From: Methanoregulaceae archaeon
GTDB lineage: Archaea > Halobacteriota > Methanomicrobia > Methanomicrobiales > Methanospirillaceae
Direction: 5' to 3'
DNA length: 7,768 nucleotides
Assembly: GCA_025453715.1 (NCBI GenBank)
Contig: JALOPT010000067.1
Coordinates: 1 to 7,768, forward strand
A program made the position numbers and the translations under genes. Numbering within the stretch: the stretch's first letter is position 1; every line of letters begins with the position of its first letter. The notes under the pieces were generated by a model, which was not told where the DNA came from, searched no databases, and saw nothing but the letters and a program-made list of their open reading frames with translations. This document shows positions 1-6,201 of this stretch, in pieces.

Positions 1-2
1 AG

Positions 3-1538
3 AACCCTCCCGGTACTACCGGGTACATCAAGGATGCAGGTTCCAGCGTTATAATTGTCGGGAACGGTGGTGACTCCACCCTTTCGGGGAAGATCCAGCA
101 GCTCGCCGAACGGAACGAAATGGGTGCCTTCAAACCCACCTACTATGATGCGGGGACCTACACGCTTGAAACAGTTGTGATTGTCCACCCGCCCATTGAG
201 TATGATGGGCAGGACGGTCACCTGAACATCAAGCTCGTCGACCAGCACATCCCCTACCGGGACATCAGGATCGTCATTCCAGCCGGCAATGTTAAGGAAG
301 TATACCCTCATCCGGCACACCTGAAGGTCGGGAGGAGCGGGGACCAGATCCTGGTCACCGGGTCTGCGGCAGGAGATGAGACTGTTGGAATTGAACTTCT
401 CCTCTCGAAAGATTCGATCCAGTCAATGGATGGGTACCCGGTATTCGTAGAGGACGTTGCGGGAAAGACGCGTGCCGCAAACCCCTGGTATAACAATCTG
501 GCCTACCCGTTTGCGGGAGCACTACGGGTTCTTGGAATTCTCGCGCTGGTCCTCACACCGTTTGTTTTTATCGGCATATTCTACCGGTACGGTAGAGAAA
601 AGCAATTTACCGTTCCAAAATACCTGAGTTTCGTCCCGGACCCGACGAAAAAACCGTGGGTCGTGAACCTCCTGTTCAAGGGGGATGCGATGACTTTTGA
701 CGAGGACGGTTATTATGCCACCCTGATAGACCTGCACCGCAGGGGAATTGTCCGTATTACCGAGAAAGAGGGGGAAAAGGGTGTAACCATTGCACTGCTG
801 GAAAAGCCAACGGAAGATGTATATGAACAACGGGTGCTCGGATTTTTAAATGACGTGGCAAACGACGGGGTTGTGGATACCGCGGTCATCCAGGAGCTTG
901 CCCGGAAGGCAAAGACCAGCACAGGTTCACAGTCAAAGATCCTGCAATACCAGCGTGAACTGTCCGATGTGACGAGGCGTGTTGATCCGAAACTGTTAAA
1001 TGAATATATCGTCGACGGTCGCGATCACATTATCCCCGTTGCATTAACCGCGGCTGGATTCCTTGCCATTTCAGTCCTGTTCCTGATAATTTCTCCGGCT
1101 CTAATCTCTGTCCTGATCCCTGCAGCGCTCCTTTGGGGTGGAGTGCTGGTCCTCGCAGGCATTGCCTTCGCATATCCGTCAACACTGTTCGGGCACTGGA
1201 AAGATGACAAGTATAAAGAAAAGCTGGAATGGGATGCATTTGCTTATTTCCTTTCCGACCTTGCACTGATCAAACAATATTCCCCGTCCGATATCTCCCA
1301 GTGGGGCGACTGGCTTGTGTACGGGACTGCGCTCGGTGTAGGGAAGCATGTTGAAAAAGCGATGAACGAGCTGAATGTCCACATACCTGAAGCCGGCGTG
1401 CCACTGGGACTGATGCATAGTGCATTTGTCCCGATTGTTGCCTTCTCTCCCCCCTCACAGGGTGGCAGCGGTGGATTTGGTGGTGGAGGATTTGGTGGCG
1501 GCGGCGGTTTCGGTGGTGGCGGGGTGGGTGGCCGCTGA
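3..1538 (+). CDS. DUF2207 family membrane protein, 5'-truncated by the window edge
   Basis: The frame is open from base 3 with no stop before the ATG at 120, so that ATG is internal and the true start lies upstream. 511 residues are visible. A largely beta-type extracytoplasmic segment (about 1-165) is followed by a membrane helix (about 169-191) and a cytoplasmic part with a YYATLIDLHRRGIVRITEKE stretch, typical of the DUF2207 winged-helix-like region. A hydrophobic double-pass segment comes next (about 341-391). A soluble region with a WDAFAYFLSDLALIKQY motif and a Gly/Phe-rich tail (about 487-511) close the protein. This order of parts and the glycine tail are characteristic of DUF2207 (PF09972) proteins in bacteria and archaea, whose function is unknown. 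The signal peptide expected at the N-terminus is outside the window. Family assignment is from remembered patterns; no function is claimed. Confidence 0.85.
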   Translation, partial: NPPGTTGYIKDAGSSVIIVGNGGDSTLSGKIQQLAERNEMGAFKPTYYDAGTYTLETVVIVHPPIEYDGQDGHLNIKLVDQHIPYRDIRIVIPAGNVKEVYPHPAHLKVGRSGDQILVTGSAAGDETVGIELLLSKDSIQSMDGYPVFVEDVAGKTRAANPWYNNLAYPFAGALRVLGILALVLTPFVFIGIFYRYGREKQFTVPKYLSFVPDPTKKPWVVNLLFKGDAMTFDEDGYYATLIDLHRRGIVRITEKEGEKGVTIALLEKPTEDVYEQRVLGFLNDVANDGVVDTAVIQELARKAKTSTGSQSKILQYQRELSDVTRRVDPKLLNEYIVDGRDHIIPVALTAAGFLAISVLFLIISPALISVLIPAALLWGGVLVLAGIAFAYPSTLFGHWKDDKYKEKLEWDAFAYFLSDLALIKQYSPSDISQWGDWLVYGTALGVGKHVEKAMNELNVHIPEAGVPLGLMHSAFVPIVAFSPPSQGGSGGFGGGGFGGGGGFGGGGVGGR

Positions 1539-1555
1539 AGCCCCTGCCAGGAAAT

Positions 1556-1565
1556 CTTATTTTTC
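1556..1565 (+). terminator. T-rich putative terminator after the DUF2207 gene
   Basis: A short tract, cttatttttc, begins 18 nt after the stop codon. Archaeal transcription commonly ends at such oligo-T runs without a hairpin. The tract is short, so this is a weak call. Confidence 0.3.
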
Positions 1566-1591
1566 ATCATAAAAACCTGTAACTGTTTAGA

Positions 1592-1613
1592 AGTGATATC
1601 ACTGTTAATCACT
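1592..1613. repeat. 12-bp perfect palindrome with an adjacent direct half-site
   Basis: AGTGATATCACT at 1592-1603 is its own reverse complement. The half-site ATCACT recurs at 1608-1613, exactly 10 bp (about one helical turn) after the copy at 1598-1603. It lies in the spacer about 54 bp after the DUF2207 stop and about 200 bp before the PPC gene. It could be an operator. One or two 12-bp palindromes are expected by chance in a window this size, so only the combination with the phased half-site is suggestive. Confidence 0.25.
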
Positions 1614-1689
1614 GGTTTCCCGGAATTGTATGAAACGCTGCTGCCTTGTATTTAAGATGTAACAAAAATCGACGATATTCCATGAATAT

Positions 1690-1706
1690 TCCAGGTACCA
1701 CCTGGA
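1690..1706. repeat. Inverted repeat, 7-bp arms with a 3-nt centre
   Basis: TCCAGGT (1690-1696), acc, ACCTGGA (1700-1706). It sits about 58 bp upstream of the TATA-like box of the PPC gene. It could be a regulator-binding site. The arms are too short and the loop too tight for a convincing RNA hairpin. Confidence 0.25.
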
Positions 1707-1763
1707 TAATCAATACTAATATGGGCTTTCTTTCATCAGCCTGATTTTTGTCCAATCAATCAG

Positions 1764-1770
1764 TTTAAAT
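1764..1770 (+). promoter_or_regulatory. TATA-like box of the PPC-domain gene
   Basis: TTTAAAT is centred about 36 nt before the ATG at 1803. With the usual archaeal spacing of about 25 nt, transcription would begin near 1790-1795. That leaves a leader of about 10 nt, which agrees with the absence of any purine-rich ribosome site before this start: a short-leader or nearly leaderless mRNA. Confidence 0.45.
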
Positions 1771-1802
1771 CAAGACCGGTAGTAGCTCTTCTGCAGATTA
1801 TC

Positions 1803-2255
1803 ATGCAATACACAGAGGGAAAACCGGGCAGGGTTTTTATTGTCCGGGTTGATCATGACGAAGACCTTATCGCGACACTGACGAAATTCCTGACAGACCA
1901 CAAGATCAACAATGGATACATCAGGTTCATTGGAGCACTCCAGTCTGGTCAGATTGTCACTGGGCCCAAAGTCCTTTGTCTTCCGCCGGATCCTAACTTC
2001 GAATCCTTTTCCGGGGGTTGGGAAGTCCTCGGGATGGCCACGATCACGCCGGATACAAACGGGCCACACCTGCATATCCACGCATCGGTAGGCAAGGGTG
2101 AACGGGTGTTAACAGGGTGTCTCCGGGGAGAGATTATTACCTATATCGTGATTGAAGCAGTTATTACTGAGCTTGTAGGGGTCGATGTGCAAAGGGAATC
2201 GGATCCCGTAACCGGCCTATGCCTGCCTGTATTAAAACACGAGAGATCGCCATAA
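1803..2255 (+). CDS. PPC/DUF296 domain protein (single-domain, archaeal type)
   Basis: A 150-residue protein made almost wholly of one PPC domain (plants and prokaryotes conserved, DUF296, PF03479). Visible hallmarks are an N-terminal strand (RVFIVRVDHDEDL), a helix, the IRFIGALQSG turn, and the signature PHLHIHASVGKG with His89, His91 and His93, followed by LTGCLRGEIITYIVIEAVITEL. Prokaryotic single-domain members are known to form trimers with a His-ligated metal site; plant members are joined to AT-hook DNA-binding motifs. No AT-hook is present here, so although such proteins are often labelled DNA-binding, nothing in this sequence shows it. The biochemical role is unknown. The ATG start fits family length and the TATA-like box upstream. 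Its TAA stop shares one base with the ATG of a 25-codon frame leading into ygiQ, suggesting a shared transcript. Confidence 0.85.
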   Translation: MQYTEGKPGRVFIVRVDHDEDLIATLTKFLTDHKINNGYIRFIGALQSGQIVTGPKVLCLPPDPNFESFSGGWEVLGMATITPDTNGPHLHIHASVGKGERVLTGCLRGEIITYIVIEAVITELVGVDVQRESDPVTGLCLPVLKHERSP

Positions 2256-2332
2256 TGAACATTAAAAAAACATTGCATCACTCACTCGGCAACCGTTATT
2301 TCAGGACAGAGGAGTTATCCCAATACCAATGA
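2255..2332 (+). CDS. Candidate 25-codon bridging small ORF between the PPC gene and ygiQ
   Basis: The ATG at 2255-2257 overlaps the PPC stop by one base (TAATG). The frame stays open for 25 codons, starting MNIKKTLHHSLGN and ending in TGA at 2330-2332, which overlaps the ygiQ ATG in an ATGA arrangement. It therefore fills the intergenic gap exactly, with coupling-type junctions at both ends. The AGGAG that would serve ygiQ lies within its Glu-Glu codons. The product is short, basic and His-rich near its start, with no membrane segment or known motif. It could be a translated leader that couples PPC and ygiQ expression, a real microprotein, or chance: 25 open codons are not rare. No clear own ribosome site is seen. 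Confidence 0.3.
   Translation: MNIKKTLHHSLGNRYFRTEELSQYQ
2310..2314 (+). promoter_or_regulatory. Ribosome binding site of ygiQ, unusually distant
   Basis: AGGAG ends 14 nt before the ATG at 2329, longer than the usual 5-9 nt. No in-frame start codon lies between. Either the site works poorly, or ygiQ relies on translation of the upstream 25-codon frame that ends on its start codon. A later start at Met11 or Met13 would be even farther away and would lose the conserved N-terminal PxFLPMS motif. Confidence 0.45.
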
Positions 2333-4242
2333 TACGCCAACAGCCCCTGTTCCTGCCAATGAGCATGAAAGAAGCAGCGAAGCTAAGTATAGGGCAGTTT
2401 GACATCATCCTGGTAACCGGCGATGCGTACGTGGACCATCCCTCGTTTGGCACGGCACTGATCGGGCGTGTCCTGTGGGATGCCGGTTTCTCTGTGGGGG
2501 TGATTGCGCAACCGGAGTGGCGAAGCACTTCTGAACTTGCGAAACTTGGAAAACCACGCCTGTTTTTTGCGATTAGCTCTGGAAATGTCGATTCAATGGT
2601 GAATAATTTCACCCCGGCATTAAAACGGCGAAATGACGATGTCTATTCGCCGGGAGGAAAGGGGCCGGGGAGACCTGACCGTGCCACAACCGTCTATACA
2701 GACCGGTTGCATGCCCTCTTCCCGGGTACACCCCTGGTGATCGGTGGAATCGAAGCAAGCCTGCGCAGGTTTGCACACTATGATTACTGGTCAGACTCAG
2801 TCCGCCATGCCATTCTTGCTGATGCCCCGGCCGACCTCCTGGTATTCGGGATGGCTGAGAAGCAGATCATCATGATTGCAGAGGCCTTATCCAGCGGGGA
2901 ACCGGTCGGAAGCATCAGGAATATCCCCGGGACCTGTTGCCGTATTTCCCTCTCTGAATGGCGGAGCATGGACCATGATGGGTATGTTGTCATTCCATCA
3001 TTCACCGAAGTGTCAACTGATAAAGAGGCATATGCCCGGGCGTTCTCTCTGCATTACCGTGAGCAGGACCCGTTTAGGGGCAAAGCAGTTGCCCAGGTCC
3101 ATCCAAAAACCGTTATTGTGCAAAACCCCCCCGCCAGGCCTCTGACCCCTGATGAACTTGACCATATCCATGAACTCCCCTTTTCAAGAAAACAACACCC
3201 TGCATACCGGGAACCCGTCCCTGCCCTTGAACCGGTCAGGTTCTCTGTGACCAGCCACCGGGGGTGTTTCGGGGGGTGCTCGTTCTGTGCATTAACACAT
3301 CACCAGGGCAGGATTGTACAAAGCAGAAGTGCAGAGTCCATCATACGGGAGGTAACTTCGCTGTCCCGGATGCCCGGGTTTTCAGGTATTGTCCAGGATG
3401 TCGGGGGCCCGACAGCCAACATGTACGGTGCGTCCTGTGTTTCGTGGAACGGCACTGGCACCTGTGCTGACAGGAAATGTATCTCCTGTAATAATCTCAC
3501 CACAGCTCACAATGACCAGGTGAACCTCCTACGGCATTTGCGGGAGATCCCTCGCGTGAAAAGAGTGTTCATCAGTTCCGGCATCCGCTATGACCTGTTC
3601 GATACGGACGATTGCGGGTACCTGAAGGAAATTGTGACGTTCCATACGTCAGGACACCTCAAGGTCGCCCCGGAACATATTGCACGCCATATCACGGACC
3701 TGATGAACAAACCCGGGAAAGAGTCATTCGAACACTTTTGTCGGAAATTTGGATCATTACGTGAAGTTTCCGGGAAGGATCAATATATACTGCCCTATTT
3801 TATGTCCGGACATCCCGGGTGCAGGATGGAAGACATGATCGCTCTTGCCCTCTATTTAAGGGACCACTCGTTGTATACCGAACAGGTACAGGACTTCACA
3901 CCTACCCCGATGAGTGTTTCCAGCTGCATGTATTACACGGGTCTTGACCCTTTTACCATGACACCGGTCTATGTCCCAAAAGGCAGGGAGAAACAGTTGC
4001 AGAGGGCAATGTTGCACTACCGGGACAGGGAGAAACAGGACCTTGTCCGGGAAGGTCTGACAATGTCCGGGAGGACCGATCTCATTGGTCCCGGGAAAAA
4101 ATGCCTGGTCGGAGCGGGAATCGCGAGGCCTCCTGCAAAAACCGGTCTGCATGGTAGCACGGGGCCCCCATCCAGAATTAGAGGGCAATACGGTCCGGGT
4201 ACCGCAACAGGGTCCGCAACCGGGAGAAAAAGACGAAAATGA
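2329..4242 (+). CDS. ygiQ: YgiQ family radical SAM protein (UPF0313)
   Basis: A 637-residue protein closely matching the YgiQ/UPF0313 family, whose substrate is unknown. N-terminal block (about 25-41): DIILVTGDAYVDHPSFG, then a cobalamin-binding-like Rossmann region with GGIEASLRRFAHYDYWSD (about 139-156). The radical SAM motif is C313-x3-C317-x2-C320 (RGCFGGCSFC), which ligates the [4Fe-4S] cluster that cleaves S-adenosylmethionine. GGPTANMYG (359-367), ISSGIRYD (about 415-422) and HLKVAPEH (443-450) are further family blocks. A second cysteine set, C370, C379, C384 and C387, follows. The protein is about 100 residues shorter than the E. coli member (about 740), mainly because a variable segment before the radical SAM domain is reduced. 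The C-terminal ~40 residues are low-complexity and basic, as is common in the family. Start chosen because FLPMS at 8-12 aligns with the bacterial N-terminus. Cytosolic. It is probably co-transcribed with the PPC gene. Confidence 0.93.
   Translation: MIRQQPLFLPMSMKEAAKLSIGQFDIILVTGDAYVDHPSFGTALIGRVLWDAGFSVGVIAQPEWRSTSELAKLGKPRLFFAISSGNVDSMVNNFTPALKRRNDDVYSPGGKGPGRPDRATTVYTDRLHALFPGTPLVIGGIEASLRRFAHYDYWSDSVRHAILADAPADLLVFGMAEKQIIMIAEALSSGEPVGSIRNIPGTCCRISLSEWRSMDHDGYVVIPSFTEVSTDKEAYARAFSLHYREQDPFRGKAVAQVHPKTVIVQNPPARPLTPDELDHIHELPFSRKQHPAYREPVPALEPVRFSVTSHRGCFGGCSFCALTHHQGRIVQSRSAESIIREVTSLSRMPGFSGIVQDVGGPTANMYGASCVSWNGTGTCADRKCISCNNLTTAHNDQVNLLRHLREIPRVKRVFISSGIRYDLFDTDDCGYLKEIVTFHTSGHLKVAPEHIARHITDLMNKPGKESFEHFCRKFGSLREVSGKDQYILPYFMSGHPGCRMEDMIALALYLRDHSLYTEQVQDFTPTPMSVSSCMYYTGLDPFTMTPVYVPKGREKQLQRAMLHYRDREKQDLVREGLTMSGRTDLIGPGKKCLVGAGIARPPAKTGLHGSTGPPSRIRGQYGPGTATGSATGRKRRK
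4224..4240 (-). terminator. T-rich putative terminator of the AhpD-like gene, inside the ygiQ 3' end
   Basis: On the minus strand the sequence just past the AhpD-like stop reads attttcgtctttttctc, two oligo-T runs that would suit archaeal termination. The same bases encode the Lys/Arg-rich GRKRRK end of YgiQ on the plus strand, so the basic tail and the opposing terminator appear to share DNA. Confidence 0.4.
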
Positions 4243-4256
4243 TTATTATTCTTCTC
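4243..4256 (+). terminator. T-rich putative terminator after ygiQ
   Basis: The tract ttattattcttctc directly follows the ygiQ stop. It is T-rich but interrupted, and lies inside the 3' end of the convergent AhpD-like gene. Weak on its own; supported only by position. Confidence 0.3.
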
Positions 4257-4701
4257 GCCCGCAGGTATGCGGGACATCCATTCCCTGGTTATCGCACGGG
4301 GCGCACCGCTCAAGCTTTTCATCAATAATCCGGTAGGCATTCGCAAGGACAGACGAGTTGGAAATAAGTCCCGCAATAAGAATTACTTCGAGGATCTCGT
4401 CACGGGTTGCACCCATTTTCAAAGCAGCCTGCATGTGGTACCCGGTACAGTGCTGGCACCTGAGTGCTGCCCCTACGGCAAGGCTGATCAACTCCACGTA
4501 TTTCGGGTCAAGCGCATTTGTCTGTGTCACGGTCCCTTTGTAAAGCAGGTGGGAGATGAGGACTTCAGGTCGTTCGGCCATCCTTTTAAAAATGAGGGGT
4601 GTCCGCCCGTACTCGTGTTCAATATCGTCCAGCCATTGACGCGAGGTCTGGTAGGCCCCTTTCTCTACAATTCCGTTCAGTGTCTCTTCGAATTCCGACA
4701 T
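4246..4701 (-). CDS. AhpD-like / carboxymuconolactone decarboxylase family protein
   Basis: A 151-residue alpha-helical protein of the CMD/AhpD family (PF02627). The active-site signature is complete: Glu70 (YVELISLAVG), then Cys82-x2-Cys85 and His89 (RCQHCTGYH), the Glu/CxxC/His arrangement used by AhpD-type peroxidase partners for thiol-disulfide exchange. It is followed by MGATRDEILEVILIAGLI. A thiol-redox or antioxidant role is likely, but the substrate is unknown and no peroxiredoxin gene is adjacent. An unusual C-terminal extension carries a second CxxC (Cys133, Cys136) and a last Cys147. The ATG at 4701 is preferred to the in-frame GTG at 4710 because that GTG lies inside GGTGATC, the ribosome site. 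The gene ends in tandem TAA codons, 3 nt from the convergent ygiQ stop, and is divergent from the exported-protein gene. Confidence 0.88.
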   Translation of the reverse strand: MSEFEETLNGIVEKGAYQTSRQWLDDIEHEYGRTPLIFKRMAERPEVLISHLLYKGTVTQTNALDPKYVELISLAVGAALRCQHCTGYHMQAALKMGATRDEILEVILIAGLISNSSVLANAYRIIDEKLERCAPCDNQGMDVPHTCGREE

Positions 4702-4704
4702 ATT

Positions 4705-4711
4705 GATCACC
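4705..4711 (-). promoter_or_regulatory. Ribosome binding site deciding the AhpD-like start
   Basis: GGTGATC on the minus strand is complementary to the archaeal 16S 3' end. Its GGTG core lies 6 nt before the ATG at 4701. This argues against using the GTG embedded in it (4710-4708) as the start. Confidence 0.65.
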
Positions 4712-4769
4712 CGTCTGGTACTCAGGTATCATACGCACAATGTTGTAATACCTCTGGAGGAAGCAGGTG

Positions 4770-4777
4770 ATTATATC
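4770..4777 (-). promoter_or_regulatory. TATA-like box for the AhpD-like gene
   Basis: GATATAAT on the minus strand would place transcription initiation about 25 nt downstream, near 4745-4750. That leaves a leader of about 45 nt containing the GGTGATC ribosome site. Plausible by position and composition only. Confidence 0.35.
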
Positions 4778-4923
4778 GCTGGAAGATCCAGGCTTTGGAA
4801 TGCCGGAACCAGTTACTGAACAATTCTGATTCTCACCGTTGTTAATTGCTAAACCAGGTCCGCGTTTATTCGATCAACGATTTGCATTATAACCCGGCGG
4901 TTCATTTTTCGTACTTATACACA

Positions 4924-4932
4924 CTTATATAA
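4924..4932 (+). promoter_or_regulatory. TATA box of the exported repeat/emfourin-like protein gene
   Basis: CTTATATAA is the best archaeal TATA box in the window, centred about 40 nt before the GTG start. Initiation would fall near 4952-4956, giving a short leader. The upstream sequence (4880-4923) is AT-rich with other TATA-like words (cattataac, cttatac), so the exact element is uncertain. Confidence 0.55.
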
Positions 4933-4956
4933 CCGGGATTTCATAAACAAACCATT

Positions 4957-4960
4957 GGAG
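4957..4960 (+). promoter_or_regulatory. Ribosome binding site supporting the GTG start at 4968
   Basis: GGAG lies 7 nt before the GTG. No in-frame ATG occurs until Met29, past the signal sequence. The site and the hydrophobic N-terminus together support the GTG. Confidence 0.55.
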
Positions 4961-4967
4961 AATTCTT

Positions 4968-6116
4968 GTGGGATCCCGTCGAATTTCATTACTCGTGATA
5001 TCCCTCCTCTGTATCTGTTGCATTGGAGTAGTCGCCGGCTCGTCGCTGGCAATGTTTGAGCGGGCAGCCGCTCCCGGACATGACCTGATAAAAAAGCCTC
5101 CAACTGAAGGGCTATCCAGCCCGAATGCTATCAGTAATAACCTGGCAGTCGGCAAGGTCGTTACGACCAGCACTGATGCCGGTCTAAAAGCCCGGCACCC
5201 TGTCATGAACCGGAATCTATCAGGTTCCGGGTGGGGATATCAGCCTCCCGGGTCCAGGCCGTGGATGGGTTCCAAGGTACTGACACTCTCTCTAGGAGGG
5301 ACCGAGGTGATACAGGGGACCGGAATTGTCAGGTGTATAGATAGCGAAGGAGGCATATTTGGGATTATTGCAGCCGATGGTACTCATTATCTCCCGTCAA
5401 GCCTGCCGGCGAAATATAAAAAGGACGGGCTCAATGTCGAGTTTAAAGCCTATCTGATGCCTATTAACCCTGCCTATCGCATGTGGGGCAGCCCGATACG
5501 GATCATCTCCATAGCAGCAGACTCCACCAAGGAAGATACCATCGAGACCACCGGCACGGTGACCTGGGTCCCCCTTGAAGGCGGTTTCTGGGGAATCATT
5601 GCCGATGATGGAACACAGTATGACCCCCTGAACCTCCCGGCAAAATACGCGAAGGATGGATATCGAATCCGGTTCTCAGCAATTGAAGAAGCTGATGTTG
5701 CAAGTTTCCACATGTGGGGGACACTTGTTACCATAACGAGCGCCGGACCTCTTAGCCTGGTTGAAACCCCAAACGGAGATGTACTTGTTGATTACAAGCG
5801 CACCGGCGGTCTCGCGGGTTTTAACGATCACCTGACCGTGTATGAGAACGGGAACTCCATCGTAACAACAAAAAATGACGAAAACCGGTACACATTATCA
5901 TCGGACGAGATAAATGACCTGATTGCCCTTTTCGAATCATCGGGTTTTAATTCGATAAACCAGGAAGACCTTGCGATGTTCAAAGTAAGCGGGAACGATT
6001 TCTTTTTCTATTCGATCGAATTCCGGGGACACAAAATTGAAGCGATTGAATATGCATTCCCGGAATCAGCCGGCCCTGTAATTGAACACCTCGATAACCT
6101 CGTGCTCCGGGCATGA
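4968..6116 (+). CDS. Exported protein: two tandem ~66-residue repeats plus C-terminal emfourin-like domain
   Basis: A 382-residue protein that I do not recognise as a named gene. The N-terminus has two arginines (4-5) and a hydrophobic run (about 6-24), a Sec-type signal peptide or membrane anchor. A polar linker (about 30-115) follows. Two tandem copies of a domain occupy 117-182 and 194-259. Ungapped they share 30 of 66 positions, including EGG-x2-GIIA-x-DGT-x-Y, LPAKY-x-KDG and MWG. The domain is probably a small beta-rich fold of unknown function. The C-terminal part (about 272-381) reads VDYKRTGGLAGFNDHLTVYE, then LSSDEINDLIALFESSGF, then FYSIEFRGHKIEAIEYAFPE. This order resembles emfourin-type inhibitors of M4 metalloproteases (R/K-x-GG-x-AG start, LSxxE helix, closing strands). 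Inference: an exocytoplasmic protein, possibly protease-inhibiting. The emfourin match is from pattern memory only. It is transcribed alone, from its own TATA box. Confidence 0.75.
   Translation: MGSRRISLLVISLLCICCIGVVAGSSLAMFERAAAPGHDLIKKPPTEGLSSPNAISNNLAVGKVVTTSTDAGLKARHPVMNRNLSGSGWGYQPPGSRPWMGSKVLTLSLGGTEVIQGTGIVRCIDSEGGIFGIIAADGTHYLPSSLPAKYKKDGLNVEFKAYLMPINPAYRMWGSPIRIISIAADSTKEDTIETTGTVTWVPLEGGFWGIIADDGTQYDPLNLPAKYAKDGYRIRFSAIEEADVASFHMWGTLVTITSAGPLSLVETPNGDVLVDYKRTGGLAGFNDHLTVYENGNSIVTTKNDENRYTLSSDEINDLIALFESSGFNSINQEDLAMFKVSGNDFFFYSIEFRGHKIEAIEYAFPESAGPVIEHLDNLVLRA
5316..5744 (+). repeat. Intragenic tandem domain duplication in the exported protein
   Basis: The segments encoding residues 117-182 (5316-5513) and 194-259 (5547-5744) are copies at a 77-residue period with 45% ungapped identity. 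The longest differing block is the ten positions before the shared MWG. The divergence between copies indicates an old duplication rather than a recent slippage event. Confidence 0.85.
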
Positions 6117-6140
6117 CCTGATAACACAAAATTCCAATCA

Positions 6141-6156
6141 ATTTTTCCGTTTTTAT
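6141..6156 (+). terminator. T-rich putative terminator of the exported protein gene
   Basis: atttttccgtttttat, two T5 runs starting 25 nt after the stop, in the gap between convergent genes. A good archaeal-style terminator. The opposite strand has only a weak T4 run (6131-6128) for the minus-strand operon. Confidence 0.5.
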
Positions 6157-6201
6157 ATAATCAGGACCCGCATGGGGCACACAGGGCATCAGTTTACCGG
6201 A

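Noticed and set aside
120..122. ATG at 120 as the start of the DUF2207 gene
   Set aside because: The same frame is open back to the window edge and encodes sequence in keeping with the domain, so this Met is internal.
1244..1612. 122-residue minus-strand frame with a long proline-rich stretch
   Set aside because: It is the antisense image of the DUF2207 glycine-repeat tail (GGN codons read as proline on the other strand), with no start context or family resemblance.
4267..4770. 167-residue plus-strand frame antisense to the AhpD-like gene
   Set aside because: The AhpD-like gene on the minus strand has a complete active-site signature and ribosome site. The opposing frame has no recognisable domain and runs through the intergenic promoter region.
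4968..5045. Twin-arginine (Tat) signal or lipoprotein lipobox in the exported protein
   Set aside because: SRRISLL lacks the hydrophobic residue expected right after RR-x. The cysteines at 15, 17 and 18 sit inside the hydrophobic core and lack the small residue before Cys required in a lipobox. A Sec-type signal or anchor fits better.
4917..5206. Minus-strand frames over the start of the exported protein gene
   Set aside because: They cross its TATA box, ribosome site and signal-peptide coding region and show no protein-like motifs.
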